Below, in pieces: positions 42,178 through 49,601 of a DNA stretch of 64,000 nt. Position numbers and translations under genes: made by a program. The DNA lies in the NCBI GenBank assembly GCA_036389135.1, contig DASVQP010000061.1, positions 1 to 64,000 on the forward strand, in the 5' to 3' direction. The notes below the pieces were generated by a model, which was not told the origin of the DNA, did no database searches, and saw nothing but the letters and a program-made list of their open reading frames with translations. Origin of the DNA: Longimicrobium sp. Its GTDB lineage: Bacteria; Gemmatimonadota; Gemmatimonadetes; Longimicrobiales; Longimicrobiaceae. Every line of letters starts with the position of its first letter. Position 1 is the first letter of the stretch.

Positions 42178-42250
42178 TAGCCCCCCCAGGGATCGAACCT
42201 GGACTTTCCTGAGTCAGAGTCAGGCGTGTTGCCAATTACACCAGGGGGCT
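42178..42250 (-). tRNA. tRNA-Gln (CUG)
   Basis: Acceptor AGCCCCC pairs with GGGGGCT; the anticodon stem CCTGA/TCAGG encloses loop CTCTGAC, giving anticodon CTG; T arm CCAGG-TTCGATC-CCTGG. 73 bases. The CCA end is not encoded. Third gene of the leftward tRNA cluster. Confidence 0.95.
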
Positions 42251-42261
42251 CTACTAGAAGG

Positions 42262-42335
42262 CGCCTGCTCCAGGACTCGAACCTGGGACCCTCTGATTAA
42301 CAGTCAGATGCTCTAACCAACTGAGCTAAGCAGGC
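42262..42335 (-). tRNA. tRNA-Asn (GUU)
   Basis: Acceptor GCCTGCT/AGCAGGC, discriminator G, D arm TAGCTCAGTTGGTTAGAGCA, anticodon stem TCTGA/TCAGA with loop CTGTTAA (anticodon GTT). 74 bases. Confidence 0.96.
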
Positions 42336-42340
42336 GTATA

Positions 42341-42414
42341 TGGTCGATCAGGGACTCGAACCCCGGACCTCTCGCATGTGAGGCGAGCGCTCTAACCAAC
42401 TGAGCTAATCGACC
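42341..42414 (-). tRNA. tRNA-Val (CAC)
   Basis: Acceptor GGTCGAT/ATCGACC, discriminator A, anticodon stem CTCGC/GCGAG with loop CTCACAT (anticodon CAC). 74 bases. First gene of the leftward Val-Asn-Gln cluster. Confidence 0.96.
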
Positions 42415-42522
42415 CTGGCGCTCGACAGGTCATGAATGTAAAACCCTCGTCGCCATCCATCAACCCCCCCTCCGGAAATTCATCCGACCGCTGGCACGGA
42501 TGCCCAACAGTGCGAGGGGCGG

Positions 42523-43272
42523 CTACTCCGCTTCCTGCGAACCCATCCGATCCCAGACGTGGCGTTTGAACCAAGCGGGAACCCGGCTTGTTTTCATCTC
42601 CAGCACCCGCCCGTACGTAACTTCAGCGAGCCAGATCGGTTTGCTCCCGGAGTTGTCGAAGATGTACGCGCGATTGGAAGCATGGATCGCGGCGATGAGC
42701 AGCTCGAGTGAGCGCGCGTAGCGACTGATGATCTTCTCTTCGGCCACCGGGTGTCCGCCGAGCTGCACCCGATTTTTCACTCGCGACACGTTCACCAGAG
42801 GGTCTCCGGTGGCGACGTAATAGAGGTAGGTTCGGAAGCCTTGCGCCTGGGCAGCGCGAAGGAAATCGACCTTGTCGGGCGAAGACATCACGGTCTCGAA
42901 CGTCACCGAGGCCCCGGAGGCGACGAGCTTGCGGCGAAGGAAATCGGCGATGACTGAAGCGAAGTAGGAGTTCGCCGCCACGTCCCCGAACTCAATCGAA
43001 TCGCCCCGAACGCGGATCGTGCGCGCCGCCGTCGTGAGTCCGCCGCGCTGGAGGAGGGCCGAGGATTCAAAAAACGCGTCGATCTCGTCCTGGGTTGCAT
43101 GGACTCCGAAGGCCCGCAGGTCGACGGCGCCCTGATCACGAATCTGCTGCTCCAGCTCGTCGGGATTGATATACGTGCCGATCAGCTCCGGGCGGATGAC
43201 CGACTTGATGGTGCTCTTTCCCGATCCGTTCGGCCCGGCGAACATCCGCAGCCGGGGCGTGTCCGTGCTCAC
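42523..43272 (-). CDS. Zeta-toxin-like P-loop kinase
   Basis: A 249-residue protein of the zeta toxin / AAA_33 kinase group. It has the Walker A loop GPNGSGKST (residues 13-21), then YINPDELEQQIR, the catalytic-region SVTFETVMSSPDKVDFLRAAQAQG, and VKNRVQLGGHPVAEEKIISRYARSLE as the Arg-rich lid. Zeta toxins phosphorylate UDP-N-acetylglucosamine and stop wall growth. The GTG start overlaps the upstream small gene's stop (GTGA), a typical antitoxin-toxin arrangement. It lies right beside the tRNA cluster. Confidence 0.8.
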   Translation of the reverse strand: MSTDTPRLRMFAGPNGSGKSTIKSVIRPELIGTYINPDELEQQIRDQGAVDLRAFGVHATQDEIDAFFESSALLQRGGLTTAARTIRVRGDSIEFGDVAANSYFASVIADFLRRKLVASGASVTFETVMSSPDKVDFLRAAQAQGFRTYLYYVATGDPLVNVSRVKNRVQLGGHPVAEEKIISRYARSLELLIAAIHASNRAYIFDNSGSKPIWLAEVTYGRVLEMKTSRVPAWFKRHVWDRMGSQEAE

Positions 43273-43496
43273 GAAAGCACGCGTTCGACTCCGGTGTCGA
43301 GTGTGACCGGAGGATCGGTCGCTTGGACGAAGGTGCGGGAGCCGTCCGGAGAGATGCGGTAGATCGCTCCCTCTTCGATGACCAGGACGTCGTTACCCGC
43401 AGCGAGCGATGCCCAGTACGCCTGCGTCCCGGCTGCCTCAGCGAGCTCCGGGATGTACTGCTCCAGGTAGTCGATCTTCGCGTCGCGGTCAGTCAT
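43269..43496 (-). CDS. Putative antitoxin of the zeta-like pair
   Basis: A 75-residue acidic protein (IDYLEQYIPELAEAAG, then GAIYRISPDGSRTFVQATDPPVTLDTG) encoded immediately upstream of the zeta-like kinase, with a four-base GTGA overlap. It does not resemble the canonical epsilon antitoxin, but other zeta-type kinases are paired with unrelated small partners. Antitoxin role inferred from position and coupling. Confidence 0.6.
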   Translation of the reverse strand: MTDRDAKIDYLEQYIPELAEAAGTQAYWASLAAGNDVLVIEEGAIYRISPDGSRTFVQATDPPVTLDTGVERVLS

Positions 43497-43586
43497 CGTC
43501 CCCGGCTGGTTCGTGGTTCAACTCGTGGAGGTGGAATATCGATACCCCACAATCCCAGGTTCGTGTTGCGGCGATCCGACGGCCCG

Positions 43587-44057
43587 TCAGCCGGAGTGGT
43601 CGTGGACGGCGCGCCAGCCGGCGGCGGTGCGGATCCAGACGAGGGTAAACCAGCCGGTATTGTCCGCCTGGCCGCCGCCGGAGAGGATGAAGCGGCCCGT
43701 GCCCAGCGCGGAGCCGGGGCCCAGCGGCCGCACCACCATCTGCTCGAAGCGCAGGTTCTGCTTGGGCCTGCCGCCCTGGAAGAAAGTCCGGGTGAACGAT
43801 TCCTCGATCGCCGCCACGCCGGGGCGGGGGCCGTTGGGGGTCATGAAGGTGACCGAATCCACGTAGATGGCGAGGTGCCCCTTGAGGTCGCCGCGGTTCC
43901 AGGCGTCGGAGGATGCCTGCATGGCGGCGCGGATCTGCGCCTCGTCGGCGCTCCAGCTCTGCGGCACCGGGCCGTTCGCCGCCGGGGGCGTGGCGCACGC
44001 TCCCAGGGTGAGGGCGACGAGGAGAGCGCAGATCCCGCTTCGGGAGGTACGGTTCAT
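43587..44057 (-). CDS. SnoaL/NTF2-like lipoprotein (DUF4440 type)
   Basis: A 156-residue exported protein. The signal peptide ends ALTLGAC, followed by a single cone-shaped alpha+beta domain: IRAAMQASSDAWNRGDLKGHLAIYVDSVTFMTPNG, GVAAIEESFTRTFF, then GWFTLVWIRTAAGWRAVHDHSG. That is the DUF4440 nuclear-transport-factor-2-like layout used for small ligand binding or hydrolysis. Start at the ATG at 44057. It is divergent from the EEP lipoprotein gene. Confidence 0.82.
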   Translation of the reverse strand: MNRTSRSGICALLVALTLGACATPPAANGPVPQSWSADEAQIRAAMQASSDAWNRGDLKGHLAIYVDSVTFMTPNGPRPGVAAIEESFTRTFFQGGRPKQNLRFEQMVVRPLGPGSALGTGRFILSGGGQADNTGWFTLVWIRTAAGWRAVHDHSG

Positions 44058-44286
44058 AGGCCAGGCCGGTGTGCGGGGATGCGGCAAGCGCCGCGTTGCG
44101 GAGGACGGCACTCCCAAGGTATGCGCGCGCATCGGCGGATCGCAAACGGCACGTGCTGGGAGCGGGGCCGCGCGGCAGCGATCGGGCACCCGCGGCCGGG
44201 CTGGCGTGCGGGCGGCGCGGGCGGCATTGTGGTGCCGATGCGCCGCTCCCGGTCGACGCGGCGTCCCACCCGACCTTCGCCTGCCC

Positions 44287-45111
44287 GTGACCAACATCCT
44301 CCGCCTCCCCCTTTTCGCGCTGGCCGCCCTGACCGCGGGCTGCGCCAGCACGCCTCCGGCCGCATCGCCCGTGCGCGAGCTGTCGGTGCTGGTCTACAAC
44401 ATCCACGCGGGCAAGGATGCCGGCGGGGCCGAGAACCTGCCGCGCGTCGCGGAGCTGGTGCGGAGCACGGGGGCCGACCTCGTGCTCCTCCAGGAGGTGG
44501 ACCGCAACACGCGCCGCTCCGGCCCGGCCGACCAGCCCGCCATCCTGGCCCGCCTCACCGGCTACTCGGTCGCCTTCGGGCGGACGATCGGCTTCCAGGG
44601 CGGCGACTACGGCGTGGCGCTCCTCTCTCGCTGGCCGATCCGCACGGACACGCTCATCCCCCTCACCGTCACCGCGCCGCCGGGGCGCACGGTGGAAGGC
44701 CGCGAGCAGCGTGGCGTGCTGCTGGCCGAGGTGGACGCGCCGGGCGGACCGCTCGCCGTGCTCAACACGCACCTGGACGCATCGGGCGAGGAGCTGTGGC
44801 GCGCGCAGGAGATCGCCACCGTGCTGCGGGTGGCGCAGATGGCGCGGGAGCGGGGGATGCCGCTGCTCATCGGCGGCGACCTCAACGCCCGCCCGCAGAG
44901 CGCCATCCACGACGACCTGCGCGCGGCGGGCTTCCGCGATGCGTGGCCGGAGTGCGGCGAGGGCGACGGGTTCACCTTCCCCGTCGCCACGCCCGACCGG
45001 CGGATCGACTACCTGTACCTCACCGGCGCGTCGCGCTGCCTGAGCGCCCGCGTGCTGCCGGCCGACGCATCCGATCACCGGGCGCTGCTGGTGCGGCTGC
45101 GGCTTCGCTGA
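44287..45111 (+). CDS. Endonuclease/exonuclease/phosphatase family lipoprotein
   Basis: A 274-residue EEP enzyme exported as a lipoprotein (signal ends ALTAGC). Catalytic landmarks: VLVYNIHAGKD (Asn-His), LVLLQEVDRNT (Glu), LNTHLDA (His), LIGGDLNARPQS (Asp, Asn) and ASDHRALLV (Asp-His). It would hydrolyse phosphodiester bonds in the periplasm. GTG start. Different subfamily from the membrane-anchored EEP gene at 40044. Confidence 0.85.
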   Translation: MTNILRLPLFALAALTAGCASTPPAASPVRELSVLVYNIHAGKDAGGAENLPRVAELVRSTGADLVLLQEVDRNTRRSGPADQPAILARLTGYSVAFGRTIGFQGGDYGVALLSRWPIRTDTLIPLTVTAPPGRTVEGREQRGVLLAEVDAPGGPLAVLNTHLDASGEELWRAQEIATVLRVAQMARERGMPLLIGGDLNARPQSAIHDDLRAAGFRDAWPECGEGDGFTFPVATPDRRIDYLYLTGASRCLSARVLPADASDHRALLVRLRLR

Positions 45112-45160
45112 TACCGCGTTTCCCTTTGCATCCGTTTGCCCCCAACCCGTTGCCGCGCCC

Positions 45161-46249
45161 ATGAACAGCACCTCCAGCGTACTCGTCGTCAACACCTCGT
45201 CCATCATCGGCTGGGAAGTGGAATCGTACCTCGGACCGATCTCCGTCCACATGGTGGCGGGCACGAACATCTTCAGCGACCTCTTCGCCAACTTCAGCGA
45301 CATCTTCGGCGGACGTTCAGAGTCGTACGGCCACCAGCTTTCGCGCCTGTACGACGATGCGGTGGAGCAGCTCCGCCGGCGAGCTCGCGCAGCCGGCGCG
45401 AACGCCGTGCTCGGCCTCACGATCGACTTCGACGAGATCTCCGGGCAGGGGAAGTCGATGTTCATGCTGAACGCCATCGGAACCGCCGTCCGGGCGCGCC
45501 GGACCGAGGCTGCCGGGACCGCCGCTGCCCATGCGGGCGCACCGCTCCCATTCGACCAGATGGAGGTGCTGATTCGCCGCAACCGGCTCCTGTCGGACAT
45601 CAGGAACAAGACCCTGGTGATCTCGGACGAGGTATGGGAGTTCGCGACCGAGCACGCGGTAGCCGAGATGTCGGACTACGCGCTCGGCTCGTTCCTGGGC
45701 CTGGATGCGCTGTCGGACAGCCCGCACACGATGGAGCGCGCCGTCCGCTTCTTCAACGCGCTCGATCCCGAGGTGGCCAAGGACCGCCTCTACCTGATGC
45801 TCCGCCATACCTCCGCCCCGAGATCGGCCGTCCTGCGGGAGGCGATCATGCAGATCCTCGTTCGGCTCCACCTGGTCGATTACCGCCGCATCTCCACCGC
45901 GCTCGAGTACCCGGAGGCCGTCGCGCGCAAGGAAGCCCTCCGGCTCCTCAAGGGGCATCCGGGAATGTACCAGGCGCGCGACCTGGACGAGGCGGTCCAG
46001 TTGCGGGAGGCGATCCTGCGCACCTTCCCGCCGCGCTGGACGCCCACCACCCGCCGCGGCCTTCTCGGCGGGGAGAAACCGGCATTCGCCTGCCCGTGCG
46101 GAGGCGTCGCCGACGATGACGCGACCCACTGCCCGAAGTGCCACCTCGACACCTACGGCTTTGCCCGAGCGGAATTCCCCCGCGACGAGGCGGTCAGGCT
46201 GATCACCGACCGGATCGCGGTGCTGCAGGAGATCTACGCGTCGAGTTGA
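45161..46249 (+). CDS. YbjQ (UPF0145)-domain protein with zinc ribbon
   Basis: A 362-residue protein. The N-terminal 110 residues match the YbjQ/UPF0145 heavy-metal-binding-like domain (LVVNTSSIIGWEVESYLGPISVHMVAGTN, then LRRRARAAGANAVLGLTIDF). The middle is helical. A zinc ribbon (CPCGG and CPKC) lies at about residues 310-330. Oligomeric YbjQ rings are known but their role is unsettled. The gene sits alone between the EEP lipoprotein and a hypothetical gene. Confidence 0.78.
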   Translation: MNSTSSVLVVNTSSIIGWEVESYLGPISVHMVAGTNIFSDLFANFSDIFGGRSESYGHQLSRLYDDAVEQLRRRARAAGANAVLGLTIDFDEISGQGKSMFMLNAIGTAVRARRTEAAGTAAAHAGAPLPFDQMEVLIRRNRLLSDIRNKTLVISDEVWEFATEHAVAEMSDYALGSFLGLDALSDSPHTMERAVRFFNALDPEVAKDRLYLMLRHTSAPRSAVLREAIMQILVRLHLVDYRRISTALEYPEAVARKEALRLLKGHPGMYQARDLDEAVQLREAILRTFPPRWTPTTRRGLLGGEKPAFACPCGGVADDDATHCPKCHLDTYGFARAEFPRDEAVRLITDRIAVLQEIYASS

Positions 46250-46290
46250 CTCGCTGATGGGGCACGCGCCACCCCGGCCTGCGTCGTGCG

Positions 46291-47010
46291 ATGGCGGGTA
46301 TGACCGAGGAGCTGGAACTCCCCTGGCCACGCCCTGTTCACCCGGTACTCGGGACTGCGATGCCTGACGAGCGGACGACCGCCTTCGAGTGGTCCCGGTA
46401 TGCCGACGCCACGCTGGCGGGGCTCTCCGTGCTGATCCCGGTTCCCTTCGTGGACGACGCCTTCGAGGGGCACTTCCGCAGGCGCATACCCGGCGCGGTG
46501 GCGCGCTCCCGCGGCCGCGCGATCCCGGCGGAGGTGCGCACGGCGCTGGACGAGGAAGACGCCGCCGGCCGGGGCGGATGCGCGACGCTCCCGCTGCGCC
46601 TCACCCTCGGCCTGCTGAAGCGCCTTTCGCGCAAGCTGCTGTACTTCCTCACGGTCAAGACGGCCACCGACCGCCTGAGCCACTACTGGTATCGCGCCTT
46701 CCTGCTGGACCACATGCTCGCCGCCGGCCACCTGGACGACCCCGCCACCGCCCGCCTCGCGCACCGCGCCATGGAGCAGGTGCTCGCCGCGACCGCGGGC
46801 CCCCTCCCCCAGGTCGCCCGCCAGATGGTCACGAACAGCCGCAACGTGTGGTCCGCCCTCCGCCTTGCCCGCCGCGGCAAGGATTCGGAGGAGGTGCGGG
46901 AGATGCGCAGCCAGCTGGAGCTGCGCTGGGGCGAGATCGCGGGGCATCTCGGCGCGGTGGCGGCGCGGTATGATGAGGTGTACCTGCGGCTGCGCGGCGA
47001 GGGTGAATGA
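46291..47010 (+). CDS. Conserved-looking helical protein, unknown function
   Basis: A 239-residue protein, mostly helical. A hydrophobic-aromatic stretch, LKRLSRKLLYFLTVKTATDRLSHYWYRAFLLDHML, precedes HLDDPATARLAHRAMEQVLA. No signal peptide and no catalytic motif. The ATG is one of two possible starts (46291 or 46360). The next gene overlaps it by four bases (ATGA), so both are expressed together. No family recognised. Confidence 0.55.
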   Translation: MAGMTEELELPWPRPVHPVLGTAMPDERTTAFEWSRYADATLAGLSVLIPVPFVDDAFEGHFRRRIPGAVARSRGRAIPAEVRTALDEEDAAGRGGCATLPLRLTLGLLKRLSRKLLYFLTVKTATDRLSHYWYRAFLLDHMLAAGHLDDPATARLAHRAMEQVLAATAGPLPQVARQMVTNSRNVWSALRLARRGKDSEEVREMRSQLELRWGEIAGHLGAVAARYDEVYLRLRGEGE

Positions 47011-47441
47011 GAGTTCGTGCGTGCGCACCGCTGGCCGTCGTATTCACGATGATCCAGATCCTCTCATCCGCCGAAGCGCATGGGCAGCGCGTGCCTCCCG
47101 CGCAGTTCGTCCCCGCCGCGATCGAGATTAGTTCATCTCCCGCGCTCCCGGGCGGTGGAGATTTCGGGCCTTCACCCACACCCGTGGAGCGGACGCGAAC
47201 GGGTTCGCTTTACGAACTGCCTGCCGACACGACTGCCAGAGCACTAAGGCGCCGGCTCAGGCCGTACGCGATCGGCGGGGCGGTCGTCGGCGGCCTGATC
47301 GGGTATGCGATCATGCCGAAATCGTGTGATGTCGGCGACAACATGTTCTGTCAGTACACGTCGTTGGGATATCCATTCGTCGGCCTGGGCGCAGGCGCCT
47401 GGGCCGGGATCCTGGTTGGCTATCTCCGCGAACGCCAGTAG
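47007..47441 (+). CDS. Small exported protein with glycine-rich membrane segment
   Basis: A 144-residue protein with an N-terminal hydrophobic signal-like segment and a C-terminal pair of glycine-rich hydrophobic stretches (YAIGGAVVGGLIGYAI and FVGLGAGAWAGILVGYL) separated by two Cys (KSCDVGDNMFC). It starts inside the stop of the preceding gene (ATGA overlap). Function unknown; it may sit in the membrane as a small oligomer. Confidence 0.55.
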   Translation: MRVRACAPLAVVFTMIQILSSAEAHGQRVPPAQFVPAAIEISSSPALPGGGDFGPSPTPVERTRTGSLYELPADTTARALRRRLRPYAIGGAVVGGLIGYAIMPKSCDVGDNMFCQYTSLGYPFVGLGAGAWAGILVGYLRERQ

Positions 47442-47512
47442 CACCGCACGTTACACGGCCGGCCCGGGCGGGTACGAGGGGCAGCACAACCGATGCGGCC
47501 CGGCTACCCCGC

Positions 47513-47582
47513 GCCCTCCGCCTTCCGCAGCAGCTCCGCCCCGCTCGTCCCCAGCGCCTCTGCCAGCCCGCGAAACACGCGC
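47513..47582 (-). pseudogene. XRE regulator 3' remnant (first decayed copy)
   Basis: About 70 bases nearly identical to the last 23 codons of the intact XRE gene at 48861, encoding VFRGLAEALGTSGAELLRKAEGA. No upstream part remains. Confidence 0.75.
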
Positions 47583-47598
47583 GCGCATCGTTTCCTCA

Positions 47599-48009
47599 CT
47601 AGCGTGCGCGGACACGGCTCGCTTGGTCACGCCACAGAACGAGCGTCGCGGACGTGATGACGGATATCCAGAGGCTCACGATGAGAAAATGCGTGATGAT
47701 CAGCGCCGGCCCAGCTTCGGCCCAGGCGAGCTCACCCGCGCCCGCGACATGGCGGATGAACATCACCACGCCCAGCACCCAGAGTACCCGTGCCGCGACG
47801 CCCACCACGCGCCACACCCGCGACGGGGCGAACGCGAGTGTGGCGCTACCGACTACCACGATCAGCAGCACAGTGAAGTTCGTCCATTCGACAGAGTTCA
47901 TCGGGGACAACAGCGGCAGCCCGGAAAGTAGGAAGACGGCGATGAGCGTGGAGTAGAGGCTGGCAATCCGAACGAACTTCCCGCGTCTGATCTGAGGAGG
48001 GGCGCTCAC
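47599..48009 (-). CDS. Four-helix membrane protein
   Basis: A 136-residue protein with four hydrophobic helices (about 12-33, 43-60, 67-88 and 105-127), GTG start. It lies between two decayed XRE copies, in the less GC-rich patch that leads into the candidate defence gene. No known family recognised; it could be a membrane partner of a lost toxin-like unit, but that is speculation. Confidence 0.55.
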   Translation of the reverse strand: MSAPPQIRRGKFVRIASLYSTLIAVFLLSGLPLLSPMNSVEWTNFTVLLIVVVGSATLAFAPSRVWRVVGVAARVLWVLGVVMFIRHVAGAGELAWAEAGPALIITHFLIVSLWISVITSATLVLWRDQASRVRAR

Positions 48010-48142
48010 GAGGGGCTCCGTGCAAAGGCGTGCCGCGTGGCGATCAAGCTCTGAACAACGTGGCTCGCATTAATACGCTTCGAGCGTCACCACAAAGCGC
48101 AGTCAAGGAGGCAGAATCGGTTCACCCACGCAAGCTTACGCC

Positions 48143-48280
48143 CCGCCCTCTGCCTTCCGCAGCAGCTCCGCCCTGCTCGTCCCAGCGCCTCCGCCAGCCC
48201 GCGAAACACGCGCAGCGTCGGCGACTTCAGCCCGCGCTCGACCTGGCTGATGTAGGATCGGGTGCAGCTTGCAGCGCGCT
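48143..48280 (-). pseudogene. XRE regulator remnant (second decayed copy)
   Basis: About 140 bases matching the C-terminal two-thirds of the intact gene at 48861, broken by two indels: one C missing in CTCGTCCC-AGCGCC (near 48180) and one extra A in TGTAGGATCGG (near 48255). The reading frame is therefore lost twice. Confidence 0.78.
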
Positions 48281-48351
48281 GCTGTCCGGTCAGCGTTGGT
48301 GCTCAGATCTGGTGCTTGCTCCTCTTGCTTCCGCTCAGCCGATATCCAGAA

Positions 48352-48651
48352 TCAAGACTCCGCAGCTAGCAGCCTACGAAGTTTTTGGTAATCCCCGTGC
48401 ACCTCTTCTGGAAAGAAAAAGGTCAGAGTGGGGTTGTCGGCGAGGTTCCCGTTGGTCCAGATGTCGATGCAGGGAGTCCCGTCAACTAGCAGTTGCGAGC
48501 TCGCCCCGGTGCCGGCCTTGTCTTTGCCGGTACTCTCCCGGAAATGTGCATACCGAACGTGGTCCAAGTTGAGCACGTGCCCTTCGCCTACCTGCGCAAT
48601 CTGACCTGTGCCCTTGTTTACCATTGTTGCCGCACTCATCGCCATGAACAT
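48352..48651 (-). CDS. Small protein of unknown function
   Basis: A 99-residue protein in the less GC-rich patch. It contains GQIAQVGEGHVLNLDHVRYAHFRES, then PCIDIWTNGNLADNPTLTFFFPEEVHGDYQKLRRLL, which looks like a compact alpha/beta fold. A GAGGAGAC ribosome site precedes the ATG at 48651. It lies between decayed and intact XRE copies; small proteins paired with an XRE protein are often part of a two-gene control unit. Confidence 0.6.
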   Translation of the reverse strand: MFMAMSAATMVNKGTGQIAQVGEGHVLNLDHVRYAHFRESTGKDKAGTGASSQLLVDGTPCIDIWTNGNLADNPTLTFFFPEEVHGDYQKLRRLLAAES

Positions 48652-48860
48652 TGTTGCGTCTCCTCTCGCGTTGTGGAACTAAGCATCCATACGGAAGTCG
48701 GCGGGTACTCCGAGGTCTTCGACGCATTCCTTCACCTCAACATTTTTGAAGTGCGTAGGTATCCCGGTTTTTAGATGTGCCCTCCACGCGTCGTGCGAGT
48801 GCGCATTCTAATTTCGTGCCGAACGGTGGGTGTATCCCGGCGCCCCACACACGCCTGCCG

Positions 48861-49112
48861 CTATCCTGCACCCTCTGCCTTCCGCAGCAGCTCCGCCCCG
48901 CTCGTCCCCAGCGCCTCCGCCAGCCCGCGGAACACGCGCAGCGTCGGCGACTTCAGCCCGCGCTCCAGCTGGCTGATGTAGGTCGGGTGCAGCTTGCAGC
49001 GCGTGGCCAGCGCCTCCTGCGACAGCCCGGCCCTCCGCCGCTCCTCCGCGATCACCCGCCCGAGTACGTGCTCGAAACTCTCCATGCGCTCCACGCTGAG
49101 AAGGGGAAGCAT
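48861..49112 (-). CDS. XRE-family helix-turn-helix regulator
   Basis: An 83-residue DNA-binding protein with a Cro/C1 HTH: VIAEERRRAGLSQEALATRCKLHPTYISQLERGLKSPTLRVFRGLAEALG. Start at 49112 (a second ATG at 49085 is possible). Two decayed copies of the same gene lie 0.6 and 1.3 kb to the left. It is divergent from the small gene at 49199, and both stand between the leftward large gene and the accessory patch; it could regulate either. Confidence 0.85.
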   Translation of the reverse strand: MLPLLSVERMESFEHVLGRVIAEERRRAGLSQEALATRCKLHPTYISQLERGLKSPTLRVFRGLAEALGTSGAELLRKAEGAG

Positions 49113-49198
49113 GGAGAGTCGCCTCTCTAGGACTATCGTACCAGAGACTAAAGTATTAGATTGAGTCCACGTTGATTCGCCTTCACCCTGGAGGAGCC

Positions 49199-49435
49199 AT
49201 GCGTACGAGGAGCGAACGTGGCAAACTGTATGCGCCGGTGCGGATACTGGAGATGCTGGAATCCCGCTTCGGCGCCTTCGAGACGATCGCCTACGCCGCA
49301 CTGGAGTCGGCGAAGAACGAACCTGACGAGACGCCGCCGATGGACGAGAAGACGGCCGATGCGATCCTTGAGTTCGCCGACGATCTGCGGCAGGCATACG
49401 AGGCGGCGGTGGAGTGGTCGAAGCGGCGCGAGTAG
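49199..49435 (+). CDS. Small helical protein, divergent from the XRE gene
   Basis: A 78-residue protein (GKLYAPVRILEMLESRFGAFETIAYAALESAKNEPDETPPMDEKTADAILEFADDLRQAYEAAVEWSKRRE), almost all helix. It has a clear GGAGGAG ribosome site before the ATG at 49199. The 86-base gap to the XRE gene probably holds the shared operator. Unknown function. It is typical in size for a repressor-controlled partner. Confidence 0.6.
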   Translation: MRTRSERGKLYAPVRILEMLESRFGAFETIAYAALESAKNEPDETPPMDEKTADAILEFADDLRQAYEAAVEWSKRRE

Positions 49436-49601
49436 AGGGATGTGCGACGGCGGGAGAGCGGATGTCGAGCTTCGCGCCTTGTGGCTATCGGCGCCGCCCG
49501 GGATAGCTTTGATGGTGGCAAGCACCCGCAACGCCAAGGGCGCCCTCCGAAGATGCGCATGGCGGCAGGTGGCCGATTGGGCCCTTCAGACGCCAAGCAG
49601 C

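Noticed and set aside
42178..42414. tRNA array as part of an rRNA operon
   Set aside because: No 16S, 23S or 5S sequence flanks it; the three tRNAs form a free-standing cluster.
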